DNA from: Pithys albifrons albifrons
Taxonomy: Eukaryota; Chordata; Aves; Passeriformes; Thamnophilidae
Assembly: GCF_047495875.1 (NCBI RefSeq)
Contig: NC_092471.1
Location: 4,733,001-4,797,000, forward strand
Reading direction: 5' to 3'
DNA: 64,000 nucleotides
A program made the position numbers and the translations under genes. Positions 12,601 to 24,729 of the stretch are shown here, one piece after another. Position 1 is the first letter of the stretch, and the number at the start of each line of letters is the position of its first letter. Below the pieces are notes generated by a model that saw nothing but the letters and a program-made list of their open reading frames with translations, had not been told where the DNA came from and did not search any database.

Positions 12601-14077
12601 AAGGGACAGCAACACTTGGAAATGACTGTGAGAAAACAATTCTCCTCCACTTCTGCTCCTGAACACGTTTTAAGACTGCCTTGCTGTTTCTACCACAGAG
12701 AAAAAGAAAGCAGATAGATAATAAAAAGTCACTAAAATAACTTGTAGACTTTGTTGGGAATATTTGAATATGTTTTCCTAACGTCTCCGTTAAACCTGTC
12801 ATTAAATACTTTAGCTTAATTAGCTTATAGTGGCACCTATTGGTAGAAAACAATATTTACATGCTCTATTATCAGTTATTGCTTGTTCTTTAATCAACAG
12901 CAGGAATGCTGCTTATAGTAATTATTGGTTTGCATTCTTCTCACTTCATTAAGAATATGTTTTTGTATTGTTTTAATTGTGTGATGGGCCAGAAATCAAT
13001 GCAAACCCAGACTTTGAATGGAAGCATAACATGCTTGAACCTTAGGAAGCAAAAGACCATCTACAGCAACTATAGAAGGAGTAATTGATAATTACCCTTT
13101 AAGTGGTAGTTAACTAGAACAGCAATGCTAGAAAGAATAAACTGAAACCAAATTAATAAACAAGAAATAAAAACAATATTTATGAAAAGTATTCTTGAAA
13201 GGGTCCAATGTGGGAATTGTTTTGTTTCTTTCTTTCTTTCCCCATTTGATTATGGATCCATTAGTTATTCAAAAGGTAGAAAACTCAGTTCTTCTATAGC
13301 AATTTATTTAGCAGATGATATCAGGAAATTAAAATAGTTTCAAGGATATCTGCAACTGTTTCCTGAGAGCACATCTCTCTGTACTGAAAGAAAATCACCT
13401 CCAAATGTTTGTCCTGATTTGGAGACACTTCTTTTTCCCCTCAGGGACTTAACAATATTTGTTATTATTGAAATTATATAAATTTTGAATCATACTACCT
13501 TTCAGTTTTGAAATGGCAGTTTCCTGTCATTTCCAGAGACATATTTTGCCTCCTAGAAACCCAAATTTTGGCTAATACGAAGGTCACTACTCAATAATTC
13601 AGTTGTGAAATTTTAGGGGTTTTGTGCCATTTCCCATGTTCATCTGTTGCTTCAAGTGCTGTTTTCCCATCCACCCTGCCTTATACCCCACAAAGATGTC
13701 TTTAATAATATAAAATAAAATAAAAAAAATCTAATTTTAAAAAAGTCTTTGGGTTTCAATATTTGGGCAACTGAACTTTTTCCCTTAATATCCAATTCAT
13801 AAAGTTACTTCTCCCGTCAGGTTGTACTTTGTCAGTCATATAAATTGGTAATATGAATACAGGAATTGCTACAGCTCCCTGACGTTTCCCAGAGTGTTTC
13901 TGTAACTGCTGTTATTTATCCTTTCCTGTTGTCTGTTTTTCAAATGGATTGTTCAGCCAAATTTGTTGGAACAAATCCAATCAAATGGCTATGTCACACA
14001 GTCCAGCAATTATAGTCTTTGTATAATGAATTTAGCTAATTTTCAGATGTTGGTTGCATCCATTACCCAGGAGCTGG
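9646..14077. other. Unique noncoding sequence with simple repeats and a GC-richer patch
   Basis: No exon or transposon is recognised. An A-rich tract lies at 10646-10702, a (TTTC)4 microsatellite at 13225-13240 and an (AAAAT)n-like tract at 13711-13730. Positions 12280-12690 are clearly richer in G+C with a few CpGs and contain a 141-codon open frame (12292-12717) without any recognisable domain. The segment 12850-12960 is AT-rich with several ATTA cores and might be a conserved noncoding element. Confidence 0.55.
10646..10702. repeat. A-rich low-complexity tract
   Basis: About 57 bases of almost pure A broken by single G, C or T; the first half is A/G-rich and the second half A/C-rich. There is no upstream AATAAA at a suitable distance, so I do not read it as a retrocopy tail. 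Confidence 0.75.
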
Positions 14078-14118
14078 AATAAAGATACACAGCAAAGCCA
14101 AAAAAAAAAAAAAAAAAA
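14078..14118 (+). other. AATAAA signal plus 19-A tail: possible retrocopy 3' end
   Basis: AATAAA occupies 14078-14083, then 16 bases, then an uninterrupted run of 19 A (14100-14118), followed by an A/G-rich stretch to about 14140. The signal-to-tail distance is within the normal 10-30 base window for a real cleavage site, so this may be the 3' end of a processed retrocopy or an old LINE-mobilised RNA. I could not recognise the upstream sequence as a known transcript and did not find a target-site duplication, so the 5' end is undefined. Confidence 0.35.
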
Positions 14119-17100
14119 GAGAAAAGAAAGAAAAAAAAGTCTGAAATGCATGAAGTATTTTTATGGAGCAGTACTGACCAACACTAGCAATAAAATGAAG
14201 TGCAGGGAAGGAACACAGTGTCTACTAGACATTTTGACCATATCTTCTTTCACTTCAAGCTCTGTAAAGATGCCCTAAGCACACATCTTTATGGTATTGT
14301 GGTTGTGATTTCATTTCACATCATAAGCTGCTATCACCACAGCCTTGTCATTGCAATTTGTCACACAGAGGAGTGTGAGTTTTCTCTATCTCGCTGAAGT
14401 TTTTATCTCACCGGTCACAATCACGGGCTGCTGGTTTAAAGTAGAGCTCTCAGACATTATGAGAAGATGAAATCACAAAAGATAACATTAATAGACATTG
14501 CCACCACCACAGAGACAAATACTGTGGTTTTTCTGGAGCTTATGGAATCAGAGCTAATACAGTATAATAGCCAGGCTCTCACATATGTGTATAGGTTTGA
14601 GTGGGAAAAGAGAATCCACTTACAAGACTCCAAAAATTTTCATGAAACTTATCCAGTGCTGTTTCTGTGAAGTATGAAATGTCCTTTTTTTTAAAGGTCT
14701 CCCCTCTTCCCCACTTCTTCCCCACAGTCTCAGTCTCAGGGAGGAAGAAGCTTTTTGCATTTCTCAGCTCTTGAGTTTCTAAGATTACTTTTTTCCCATT
14801 ATTCACATTTGCTCTGATCATGCCCTGTTGTACTGTGGACTTTAAAAGAGAAAAGCTTTAAGCCAAAGATTTTAAATCAAGGCATGGATCAATGAGTGTT
14901 CATTCTAAACTAAAACATATGTAGAATTCACAAGAACAAAAACCTGCATTTTGTGGCTGTAAAATTCCTGCAAAACTTGCACTATGGGCACACTCTTGGT
15001 TATTGATTTGTGAATGATTCTCTTTGTAGGGATCTATTATCTTCTTCAGTTCTAAAGGAGGTTGGTTTTTCACTTGTATCTCAAAAGCAGTTGAAGTATT
15101 TGATTGAGACCTACTGAACTAAAATCAGCAATCCCACCTATGCCATTAGGCACACCTTGATTGTATGTTGCTAATTTCTTCTGTTTTCAAATTAAAAGGT
15201 GGACAGCTTTATCAGTGGTAGGTTCTGATGACAGCCATGGAGAGTAAAGGACTAAACATTCAATAGTATTTGACAATCTACCTCTCATTAGTTCCCAGTT
15301 ATTATTCTGGAATTAACTGAAACAGCAATAAAACTTTTTTCCAGAAACCATATTAAAAGAGTGAGCACCTTCAAACAAGCTAAACTAAATCCTCACCTTG
15401 GGCCAACATGTCACACCTACCCAGGTATGTAATTAAAGACAGGATACAACTGCTAATTGCTATTACATGAGTGAATCTGGAAGCAATCACATACAGCTTG
15501 CATTGTTTTTATTGGTATTCTACTAACATATTTTTTGTTCCAAATGCCTTTATTAAAAATTGTTCAAGAGATATATTTTTATTTCAGTTAAAGTCAAGCA
15601 GCTTACTCTTCAAACAATAAAACTAGGCTTATAAGTAGAAACTATCCAGTTTGATTTTCTCTGGTTCTTTTTTTTTTTTTAACTGTCATTGTATAGTAAA
15701 AAAATACTGCAAATACACTGGGAAGAAAAAAGCCAACAGTCTAAAATATTCTGCTTTGTCCATTATTGGACCTCTGTTTGTTCTATACTACACCAAAATA
15801 TCAAAAAAGTCAGGCCATCAGTTTGCTGTTTAAGCAAATTGGCCACATTCTGTGATCAGTTGAGGCCCAGTTTAGATCCAGTTTAATATGTCCAAAATAT
15901 GTGACTTCCCTCTCCAAGCAGGTGCTTTGTGTTCTCGTGTCTCCAGCAACAACAACCAGCATTTCAAGTAGAACTTTACAAAAACAAAGTGTTTTCATTT
16001 TTTCTCATAAATGACAGTTCAAAAGATACCATATCTATGCAGAGCTACACTTAATGAAGTGCTTTAAAAAAAGCCAACCAAAAAAACCCAAAACAGTTTA
16101 ACACACAGTCACTTGATTTGTCACAGTCTGAAGCTTCCTATTAAAATATTCTCCACAAAGGGATCAAATTAAAACTGGAGCTTCTGAAGGTTTGAAACTT
16201 TTTTTGCTGCCATGACATTTTGTATGTTGTGTAGTTGGATTTATTCCAGCTTTTGCTTTCTTTATCATTGTTTGCATTGTAAAAACCAGATGCTTATCCA
16301 AGGATGTACAACCTTTAACTTTACTTTAAAAAGTATTTGTGTGACTTAAGAAAAACTTTTGGGGCCTGATATTAGAGTTTGCTTTCTCTACAGAAAGCTG
16401 GCATTTCCTGAATAAAGAACAATAGCTTGGTCAAACTCACAGGTTTTTAAGCACATTTTCCATTGCTGGGTGTGAGAATACAATCTCATTCTTACCAAGC
16501 AGGGTTATAGAAATAGGTCATGTATAGATAACTCCATTTTTAGCAGATATTTAAAATACTGCATGGAAAGGCAATGACAGATGTATAAAATTCACATTAA
16601 ACACCTCTAATATTTCTGTGTATTTCTCCTCCTCCCTCTGACAAAATTGCAGGCATCCTTATACCTGGAAACCAAGTAGATTTTTCTAAAGACTATCTAA
16701 CATCACAACATTTTATGTGAGAAATGGGTACCTTCCTCAAGGCTTGGCAAATACAAATGAGGCTTCTTGGCATTTAGAGATATTGTTTAGTAAGATTCAG
16801 GAATAGGAGATCATAGGGATAAAGAGTGGGAGGGCTGGGATCTGGGCCATCACAACTTTGGATGATGAATCTCTTAAGCAGTTAAAAGGAAGTTGGGGGG
16901 GGAGGCAGACAAAGGAAGTTTTTATGTTAAGAGAAATTCATCTACCTTCTTTGGGGACAAAATGAGACATTCCTGAGAAATTCCCCTGCAGATCCCCTTG
17001 GTTTCTACCAGAAAACATAAAAATTCTAATTAAAGAAAAAAACCCTCAAATAATGAGAAAAATACAGATATATTGTTCAGCTTCTACTGAAGAAAAGTCA

Positions 17101-19310
17101 GGAAGAAATCTTAATGATGGGTCAAATCTTGAATAAGAGAAAAAGAATATTCTAGACTTTCTCTAGTCTACAAATTCGGAAGAAGGGACCTTGATAAGTC
17201 TGCATGTAAAGACAAAAGGTGGTGCATATTTATCTGTGAAAACTGTTGTCAGATGATACAGTTGTTAAAGATTAAAGCTTTAGCAGAGAAGGGGGAATTA
17301 TAAAGAGTGAGTATATATTTCCACATCTTGCTTATATTTGCAAAAATATAAAACTTCAACAAAAATGTTTCTTTTAAACAATAGAGTACCAAAGATTTAA
17401 TGTTTTGACTTTTTCTTATGATGAAATAAAAATATCATTTGAACTAACAAAGATGTAGAAATAGTTTTTCAGACTTTTTTCCCCAAGTAAAAATTTCTGT
17501 ATTGGTAAACCTTCACAAAGAGCTGGACTCACAGAATATTGGACATTTTATAAAAGCTATCAATATGGAACCAAATAATTTTGATGAATGCATTCAGTTG
17601 GCACTCAATTACTTGGCAAGCCAAACAGGAGATGAAAGGCTGCAGAAAGAGCTGGATTCAGAATTAATGAGATGGTCATAACTAGAAATGGGTACAACGA
17701 TACACAGACATACAGGAACATCTCAAACTTAATGGCCTCTGAATTACTAGATATTAATTCAATAAATGCTATTCTATTTCTTTCACTAAACACAAGATGC
17801 CTTTTTCAAAAGAGTTGTTGTGATAATAACACATTTAATTGAAAGCCCAAAATATAATCATCAAAGCCACACTTAACCCAAAATATCTAAATCGAAACAT
17901 TAATACCTGATGTTTTCAATACTGTATGTATTTTATTTCAAATTATATTTCTCCTAAAAATTTCACTGATCTTTAAAATTATAATAAATTTCTAAATTAA
18001 GATTGTTTAAACAGACTCTTTCTGCTTTTACCTCAACAAAAATATTGACTTCTTGCTTTTATAAACTTTCTAGCTGCTAAAGAAACATATAATTTGTTTC
18101 TTGACCACATGAAATTTATAAATTGACAATCAAAGAAGAAGCTGCAAGAAGCAAAATATACAATATGCCATTTGCACAGTAAATGCAGCACAGAGAAAGA
18201 ACTCACAGATTAGCCAGAGTGCCCAAAGTCTGACAAGGAAGGTGCCACCACCTGATTATATAAACAGCCCCTGTAAGCAGGACAAGTTCATATCTTATGA
18301 AACCATTCAGGGAGAGAACATACTAAGAAGCACTAAAAAACTATTTTTGTGTTGCAAGTGGAAGTACAGTCCATCTATAAATTATCACGTGCTATGCTAC
18401 ACAACCTGGAAAAGTTACACTGTGAAGAAACACCACAGGTCACACCTACTCGAGCTGTACCAACTTCCGGCAAGACCCTTTTTTAAGGGTGATTATCCTT
18501 TACAAACTAAGGTAAAAAGGCAATATGGATTCAAGAAACAGTTACATGGGGAGTAAAAGTTTACCAGCAATCATCATCACATTTCAGCACTCATTAAGCA
18601 CAAGGAAGGCACAAGAACAGAAGGCAGACTCAGTGTCGAATGCACAAGGAAAGGAACACTAAATACCTGCTTTATTCTAACAAACTTTCTCTAGAGCTCC
18701 CAGCTGAGAACAGAATCTGGGCTTGGACCAACCTATATGAGCCTCTAAGGCCATTGCTGGGCAATAAAGATGGTGAAAGGACCCTCAGCAAACTTAAAGC
18801 CACTCCTGGCATCTGTCAGCCACCACTGACACGTACCAAGAGGTCACCAGTGTCCGGTGAGAGCCTCAGAGCACCTGCTCCCCTAGTCCAGAAATGGCTC
18901 TTCCATTGACTTAATAAGAAATTTTTGACTGTTTAGAGAAAATTTTCCTTAAAATTTGAGAGAAATAAACAGATTTGTAAATGCAGCCATGCCAACATTT
19001 TTAAGATTTTCCCTAAATTCAGAGTCTTGTCCTTAAACAGCAGAAATATCCCAATGTGCTCACTCGAAGTGCAGGGCTCTCACTGCAGATCTTGTGGGAC
19101 AGCAACTCCTCCTGCACCGAAGCACCTGTGAGGAACCTGGTAATGGTGCCAGACCTTCAAGGGACAGCAATGACATTTTCCCTCAAGCACCACAAGAGGC
19201 AATACAGCACATGGAGGGGCAGAGGTTGAACATCGAGGCCTGAAGCAAGTGCTTTCAATGCACTGCTCAGACAGGATCCCAGCGGTCTCTGTGCTCCCAT
19301 GGACCAGATT
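14119..19310. other. Unique noncoding sequence, no gene seen
   Basis: The stretch is mostly AT-rich, with an A/C tract at 16065-16095 and a T-run near 15669-15680. From about 18150 to 19310 base composition becomes more balanced and leads into the CR1 copy at 19311. That piece could be an old repeat or an untranslated exon of a long noncoding RNA, but nothing in it decides this. The 104-codon and 89-codon frames there have no recognisable features. Confidence 0.55.
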
Positions 19311-19786
19311 CTTGGAATCATCAAGACTGGAAAAAAACTTTAAGCTCAAGTTGAACTATCAGCCCAGCACCATCACCATGTTCACAATTAAACCATTCCT
19401 CAAGTACCACATCCATAGGTTTTTGAGCACTTCCAAGGGTGGTGATTCCACCACTTCCTTGGACAGTCAGTTCTAATGCTTTACAACCCTTTCTGTGATT
19501 TTTTTTTCCCTAAAATCTCCTCTGGTGTAACGAGGCCATTTCCTCTTGCCCTGTAGCTTGTTACTTGGGAGAAGTGACTGATATCCACCTCACAACAACC
19601 TTCTGTCAAGGAGCTGCAGAGAGCCAGAAGGTCCCCCCTGAGCCTCCTTTTCTCCAGGCTGAGCCCCCTAAGCTCCCTCAGCCCCTCCTGGTGCTCCAGA
19701 CCCTTCCCCCAGCTCCGTTCCCTTCTCTGGACAAGCTCCAGCCCCTCCATGTCTTTCTTGTAGGGAAGGGCCCAAAAATGAACAAA
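19311..19786 (-). mobile_element. CR1 LINE, 3'-terminal fragment of about 475 bp, antisense
   Basis: Read on the plus strand, this is a reversed CR1 end. Blocks in order are the CATCAAGACTGGAAAAA start, TATCAGCCCAGCACCATCAC, the ACATCCATAGGTTTTTGAGC block, GGTGATTCCACCACTTCCTT, the TTTCCTCTTGCCCTGTAGCT block, GCCTCCTTTTCTCCAGGCTG near 19641-19660, and CTCCAGCCCCTCCATGTC near 19736-19753. This order matches CR1 subfamilies of the type with a CTTTTCCAACC-like 3' end rather than the GGACCTTAAAG type at 9266. The terminal octamer repeat at the 3' edge is eroded. It is 5'-truncated and noncoding; overlapping open frames at 19481-19831 on both strands are incidental. Confidence 0.95.
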
Positions 19787-21702
19787 TTATTACATAAACT
19801 TAATGCTCCAAACCCTCCTACCAACAGATAAGGTAATAAAGTATATTTCCATATATATGCTAGTAATAGCACTTTAAAAATCTTCAGTATATTAATAAAT
19901 TTGCTGAAAAATTAAACTTTGGTAACTGCTTATATTTTTTATTAAGAATCTTCCCATCCTCTCCTGCATTACTGGAAATGATTTCAACTTTTTAAAGCTT
20001 TTTCTGGAACGCTGATAGAGAATGACTAGAAGTGAATCAGTTAAAAACAGAACTAATTTTTTCCTTCCCAATTTATCTACTTATTAATTGCCTACTATTA
20101 AAGACATTACAGTTTAAGTCTTCCCTTATCCTAAAAATTACAGCAGTAAAACAGTTTGCAATCAATTTTGGAAACAACTCACATTTTTTCCTTTCAGATG
20201 TGATAAAACCCTAAGTCATTGAAAAAGTATTCCAGCACAACTCCCACATCATGCTGGCAGACAGATAAATCCTAGGAAAAGCCAGGGCAATTGGTGACCT
20301 CAATATGCTCTCAGAAATGCAGGGTATTAATGTTAATGAGTTAATGTTAACTGCAAAATACTGAGCAAAATCCTGAATCCCTTACAGCCCCTCAGTGGTA
20401 AAAAAGAGGCAAAATTATCCTAGAGGTAAAATATCCTAATTATTTAAGCTACAATGATCAAAGGTTGTGATTTTTAAGTCTTTAAGAACTTGTTCCCATA
20501 GTTATAGGATGCAAACACTTTGTAAGTAAGTGGAAATAATCCACAATGTCAAATAAATGGAAATAATGTGTCTTTATTTCAAATTTACTTGCACTTAGTT
20601 TCAAATGTCACATAAGACAGACTTCAAGTTTGGAAGCACAGAACTCTAAAGCACAGATTATTCCTCTTAAGACAGTACTGTTATAAATAGTATCATTTTC
20701 AATATTTTCCAGAAAACAATAGGAATTAATAATTAAAAAGCATTGGAGATTCATGCAAAGGCTGAAAAAAAGTCTCTTAGCAGTTTGCAGAAATGTTTCC
20801 TTTTCACAAGTTAAACCTTGCAGTTCTGTTTTTTTGTTCCAGATTTGAAGAAATAGTTAAATTTCACTTGGTTTTGGTTTTGCTCTGCTGTTTGGGGAAG
20901 CAAAAGGAATCCCTGGGCCATTGCCTATCCTGGGGGAGCAGAGGAGCAGCTCTGGACTCAAGGACTTTCAGAGTTCCTGTCCTTTTCCAGCTACTGGAAA
21001 TCATAAAATGTCTTTTATTCCTGGAAGTTAATTACAATCTGGTTTGCCCTTACAAACCTAAACACAATTAAGTAGATAAAGCAATATAGTGTTCAGGAGA
21101 TGTCTCTGTTGATGAAATAAGCTTTGGCAATCAGAAATCACAGCTAAGAGGAGAAAAGCTTGCACTTAAGAAAGCAAAACGCGCTGGTGCAATAATCCTG
21201 TTATTTTATTATACCTCTAACAACAAAGAGTGTCTTCCATCTGCATGGCTGGATGGCTGAGATGGCCTTAAGTACTTGATAAATGCATTTGCCAATCTAT
21301 AGTTACAAAGAGCATAATGATCTCACATCATTTGGATTTTCTGTAACTTAATAAAATCCACAAGCCTTCCTTAGAAATATATTGTTTAAGCTATAGTACT
21401 TTTATATAAATTTAGTATAAAATGTCCCTTGTTGAATAGTTAAAATATCTGAACTGTCCAAAGGTGGTGTCTGGAGAAATACTTCATTTCTTTATGAGTC
21501 TCTGTGGATGCTTCTGTTTGCAGTAATAATAGGAGATCTACCAAATATCAATTGTTTGCAATATGCATCATCACAAGTGGACCTGGTATCTTAGAAACAT
21601 TTAAAACTTAAGTTCTTTCTAGTATAGCCTAAAGACAGAAACAAAATAAAGCAAACCAAGTTGAAGAGCAGATGGTATTGAATAAAATTGCAGCAGAAAA
21701 CC

Positions 21703-21730
21703 AAAATAAAATAAAATAAGAATAAAATAA
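21703..21730. repeat. (AAAAT)n microsatellite
   Basis: Repeated AAAAT units with one interruption (AAG), about 28 bases. Confidence 0.85.
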
Positions 21731-23580
21731 CATTTTAAAAAGAAAGCAGCATCCTTCTGAAATAGGTGTGCTTCCATAACAACACTATAACTCTTTTGGT
21801 GGTGAGCTGCTTTCTGGCAAGTAAAAAGGCTTACAGACACATCTTCAAGATAAGTCAACTAGAAGTCAACTACTGCACCAGAAATACAGAGCTCCCTGCT
21901 CCAGCCACATTTAATTAGCTTGCCTAATGAGGTCTTTTAACATAACTGCTGAACTATTCACCTGCTGTACTTTTCAGGAAAAATATCAAGTACATAATTT
22001 CTATTTTGTTGGAACCAAAAAAAGTTTGCTCTTTCTCTGTGAAATGGAAAAGCATCTCATACTTTGAGGCAAGGCTGGAACCAGGCACTTTGGGGTGAGT
22101 CTCCTCTCAACTAAGTTTGACCTTCAGGGATTTTTGCTAACAGTTAAAATACATGTAGCTAATAAGCACATATTTCCTGTAATTATCTGGAGAGCGAGTT
22201 GACAACATGAATAAGGAGGGACAGAGCAGCCACTTGTCAATGACTATGTAGTGAACAGAAGAAACTGGACACAAAGAATTCCCACAGCCAGAAACACATT
22301 CTAACAAATGCTTAACCCCAGTCTTTTGATTAAATACCTGAAGTAATTAAAAAAGTTGAAGATATAGTCAGTACCTACTCCCACAGAAGCTGATCCTACA
22401 ACAGAGCTGTGTCAGACAAGCCATGGGATTTTCCCCCTCAGCTGGATCTGGGCTCAGGGGGAGCACACGAAATTCCAGACAAGAACCAGGAGTGAGGTCA
22501 GGGCAAAAGTCACAGCCAAAGTACACAGGGAAGATAAAGCCAGAGAGGAGACTTCTCTTACCTATCAGAGTAATAAACACAGTGAGACTAGAGGGCAAGT
22601 CCTCTGCTGGTCAGGAAAAGCTCAGCAAGGCTGACCCTCAGACAGCCAACACAGAAAGGAAACAACAGCTGAAGGGCTCTGAGGATCCTCCTTCCCTTAA
22701 ATGTGATTTGTATCCACCTGATTGCAGCCTGGGCTGGCAATTCAAAAGGTCCCATTATTTTTGTGTCCCATACAAAACTTATCAGCTCTGAGTTGCCTTA
22801 AAAATTGCTTTTCATGAATTTCAAATATCCATCTGGGCTTAGCCGAGAAAGTTTGATGTAAATTAAATTCTGTATTCAGGTAAAGCAGAGAGTCAGAATG
22901 TACAACCATAAATGATCTCTTGTAGCCTTAAATTTTCTAAATATTATGTGCCTTGAAAAAAATAAATCCAAATTGACAGACAAAAGAAGAACTGCCAGTG
23001 AATAACACCTCTTGATTTAGTATTCCAAAGACTGGTACTACAAAGCAGAGTACTGAATACACTGAAAGCTACTGATAATAAAATTGTAATACAAGCAGCA
23101 GAGCTTATTTCGCACTTAGGGAATGAAGCCTACCAAAAATGAAAATAACTTAAACATTGAAATCTGTCTTGGGGCCTAGAGGTGCTCTCAAACAAGAAAA
23201 AGCATAGCTACATGAAGAGGGGAAAATAAGCCTAGAAGAAGGTTAAAACTCATTTTTTCCCAGATTTCAACCAGTGATCTCAGTTAATCACCCATTTTAA
23301 CAACTGTAGCTTTCAAGCCCAAATATGTCACTACAAACAAATAAATAATAACATATAAAAATATGTGACTAGAAGTTCAAGTAAGCATCAGAGAATTTCA
23401 CTGCAACAGCTTAATCTGCTTTCCAATGTCTTCACAGTCCAATAGGACTCCTAACAAGCACAAATCATTGCCAAGAACACCTTCCTAAAGTGCCAGGCAG
23501 AAACCAGAAAGCTACTTACAAATACCTTTTAAATAATTCAGGTGCTCTTCTAATATGTATATTCATTAATAATTCCCTAA

Positions 23581-23608
23581 TGCATATACATACATACACA
23601 CATGCATG
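23581..23608. repeat. Imperfect (TACA)n / (CA)n microsatellite
   Basis: About 28 bases of alternating TACA, CACA and CATG units. A similar imperfect tract lies at 29782-29807. Confidence 0.7.
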
Positions 23609-24101
23609 TCTCTTGCCAAACAGAGAAAGCCCCAAATAAACCAAAACATTTCTTACAGGCTTCTAACACAGATTGGAGAGGCTTATAGAACAAACTCACT
23701 GAAAATTTCCCAGAACAACCTGAGGGCATTCCTCGACCTCTTGGCTGGTATTTGAGGCCAGCTCCCACCACATGCTTTATTTTTGAATAAAGAAGAGCAC
23801 GATGAACAGTAAGAAGTGAATAAAAAAAAGGCCTATCCAAGCAAAGTCATCAGGACAAACTGGTGCATGGAATAGCCTGAGGCCTTTGCATACAAGAGCT
23901 GGTAGGGATTTGGTGACACTGAGCTGGTCAAAAAGGGCAGAAGCAAATGATATGAAGAAAGCTGATTGCTGAACATCAGCTGGATGATTTTAGCCTCGTG
24001 AAATATATGGTTCTAAGGAATTATCTCATAAAACATAAATTATAATTTTCAGAACAATCTGAGAACTTTAAAATCCTGTCCTACTCCCCAGATATTTTTT
24101 T

Positions 24102-24729
24102 GTTTCTGTTATGGGTTCACCTAGGTGGGCCTAAATTTGGGCTCTGAAATTTGGACTAGGCCGAAGCTGTCAGCTGACTTGAGCTGGGCTGAGCTCACAG
24201 CTGACCTCTTCTAGCCAGTAATTTTGTATTCCATACCACATTATGACATCATCTCCAGGGAAGTAGGAACCAGTGTGGGAGTGGTTAAGGCGGTGGCTTC
24301 TCAGCCTCCTCTTGGGAGGACGCCCGATGCTGTCCCAGGGGGGATGGAGAGGACCAGGCCCACCACTGGCTCACAGGGTACCTCAGGAAAGTAAAATGTG
24401 TTGTTCTGGGTCTCTCCTTTCTGCTTGAGTTTCTCTCCCTGGGGAATAAGTTTTTTTAAGTAATGTGTAGTTAAGACAGTAGAATTTGTGTGTTCGTTAA
24501 GAAGTGGAGAATTTGTTGTTGCAGACTTGTGTGAGTGTATATCTGTACTCTCTTCTAATTGTCTCTTTCTTTCTGTAAAAATATATGTAGTTTTAGTATA
24601 AACGCGGTTTGAAATGTTTTTTTTTTCTTTCCCCTCTCTTTTCCTCCCTTTCCTTGGTGTTAGGAGGGAGGCTTTTCTCTCTGTACTTGGGGAGGTTGGC
24701 AGTTTGCTATCTCAAACCAAGACAGTTTC
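24102..24729 (+). mobile_element. Solo LTR of an avian endogenous retrovirus with 5-bp target duplication
   Basis: The LTR spans 24107-24724 (618 bp). It begins TGTTATGGGTTCACC and ends CTCAAACCAAGACA, so it has the TG...CA ends of retroviral LTRs, and the two ends form an imperfect inverted repeat. It is flanked by a perfect 5-bp duplication, GTTTC, at 24102-24106 and 24725-24729. No gag, pol or env sequence is present, so the internal region was lost by LTR-LTR recombination. A CRE/ATF-like TGACATCA lies at 24244-24251, a GC-richer section with a CCTCC/GGAGG hairpin at 24305-24319, and a weak polyadenylation-like AATAAG near 24445. A 5-bp duplication is usual for ERVL-type (class III) elements, while class II gives 6 bp and class I mostly 4. 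Plus orientation is inferred from resemblance of the start to other songbird LTRs and is less certain than the boundaries. Confidence 0.9.

Larger units (their letters stand above)
19787..24101. other. Unique noncoding sequence with (AAAAT)n repeat
   Basis: No exon is recognised. An (AAAAT)n tract lies at 21703-21730 and a (TACA)n-like microsatellite at 23581-23608. Short direct repeats occur at 20321-20350 (TTAATGTTAA units) and about 20530-20577 (TGGAAATAAT twice). Positions 22380-22760 are richer in G+C and carry a 122-codon frame with no recognisable domain. The AT-rich segment around 21905-21930 contains TTAATTAG and could be part of a conserved element. Confidence 0.55.

Noticed and set aside
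19481..19831. Overlapping frames on both strands
   Set aside because: They lie in the antisense CR1 fragment; CR1 3' sequence happens to be poor in stop codons.
24107..24724. LTR as part of a longer provirus
   Set aside because: The target duplication abuts both ends directly and no gag, pol or env sequence flanks it, so it is a solo LTR.
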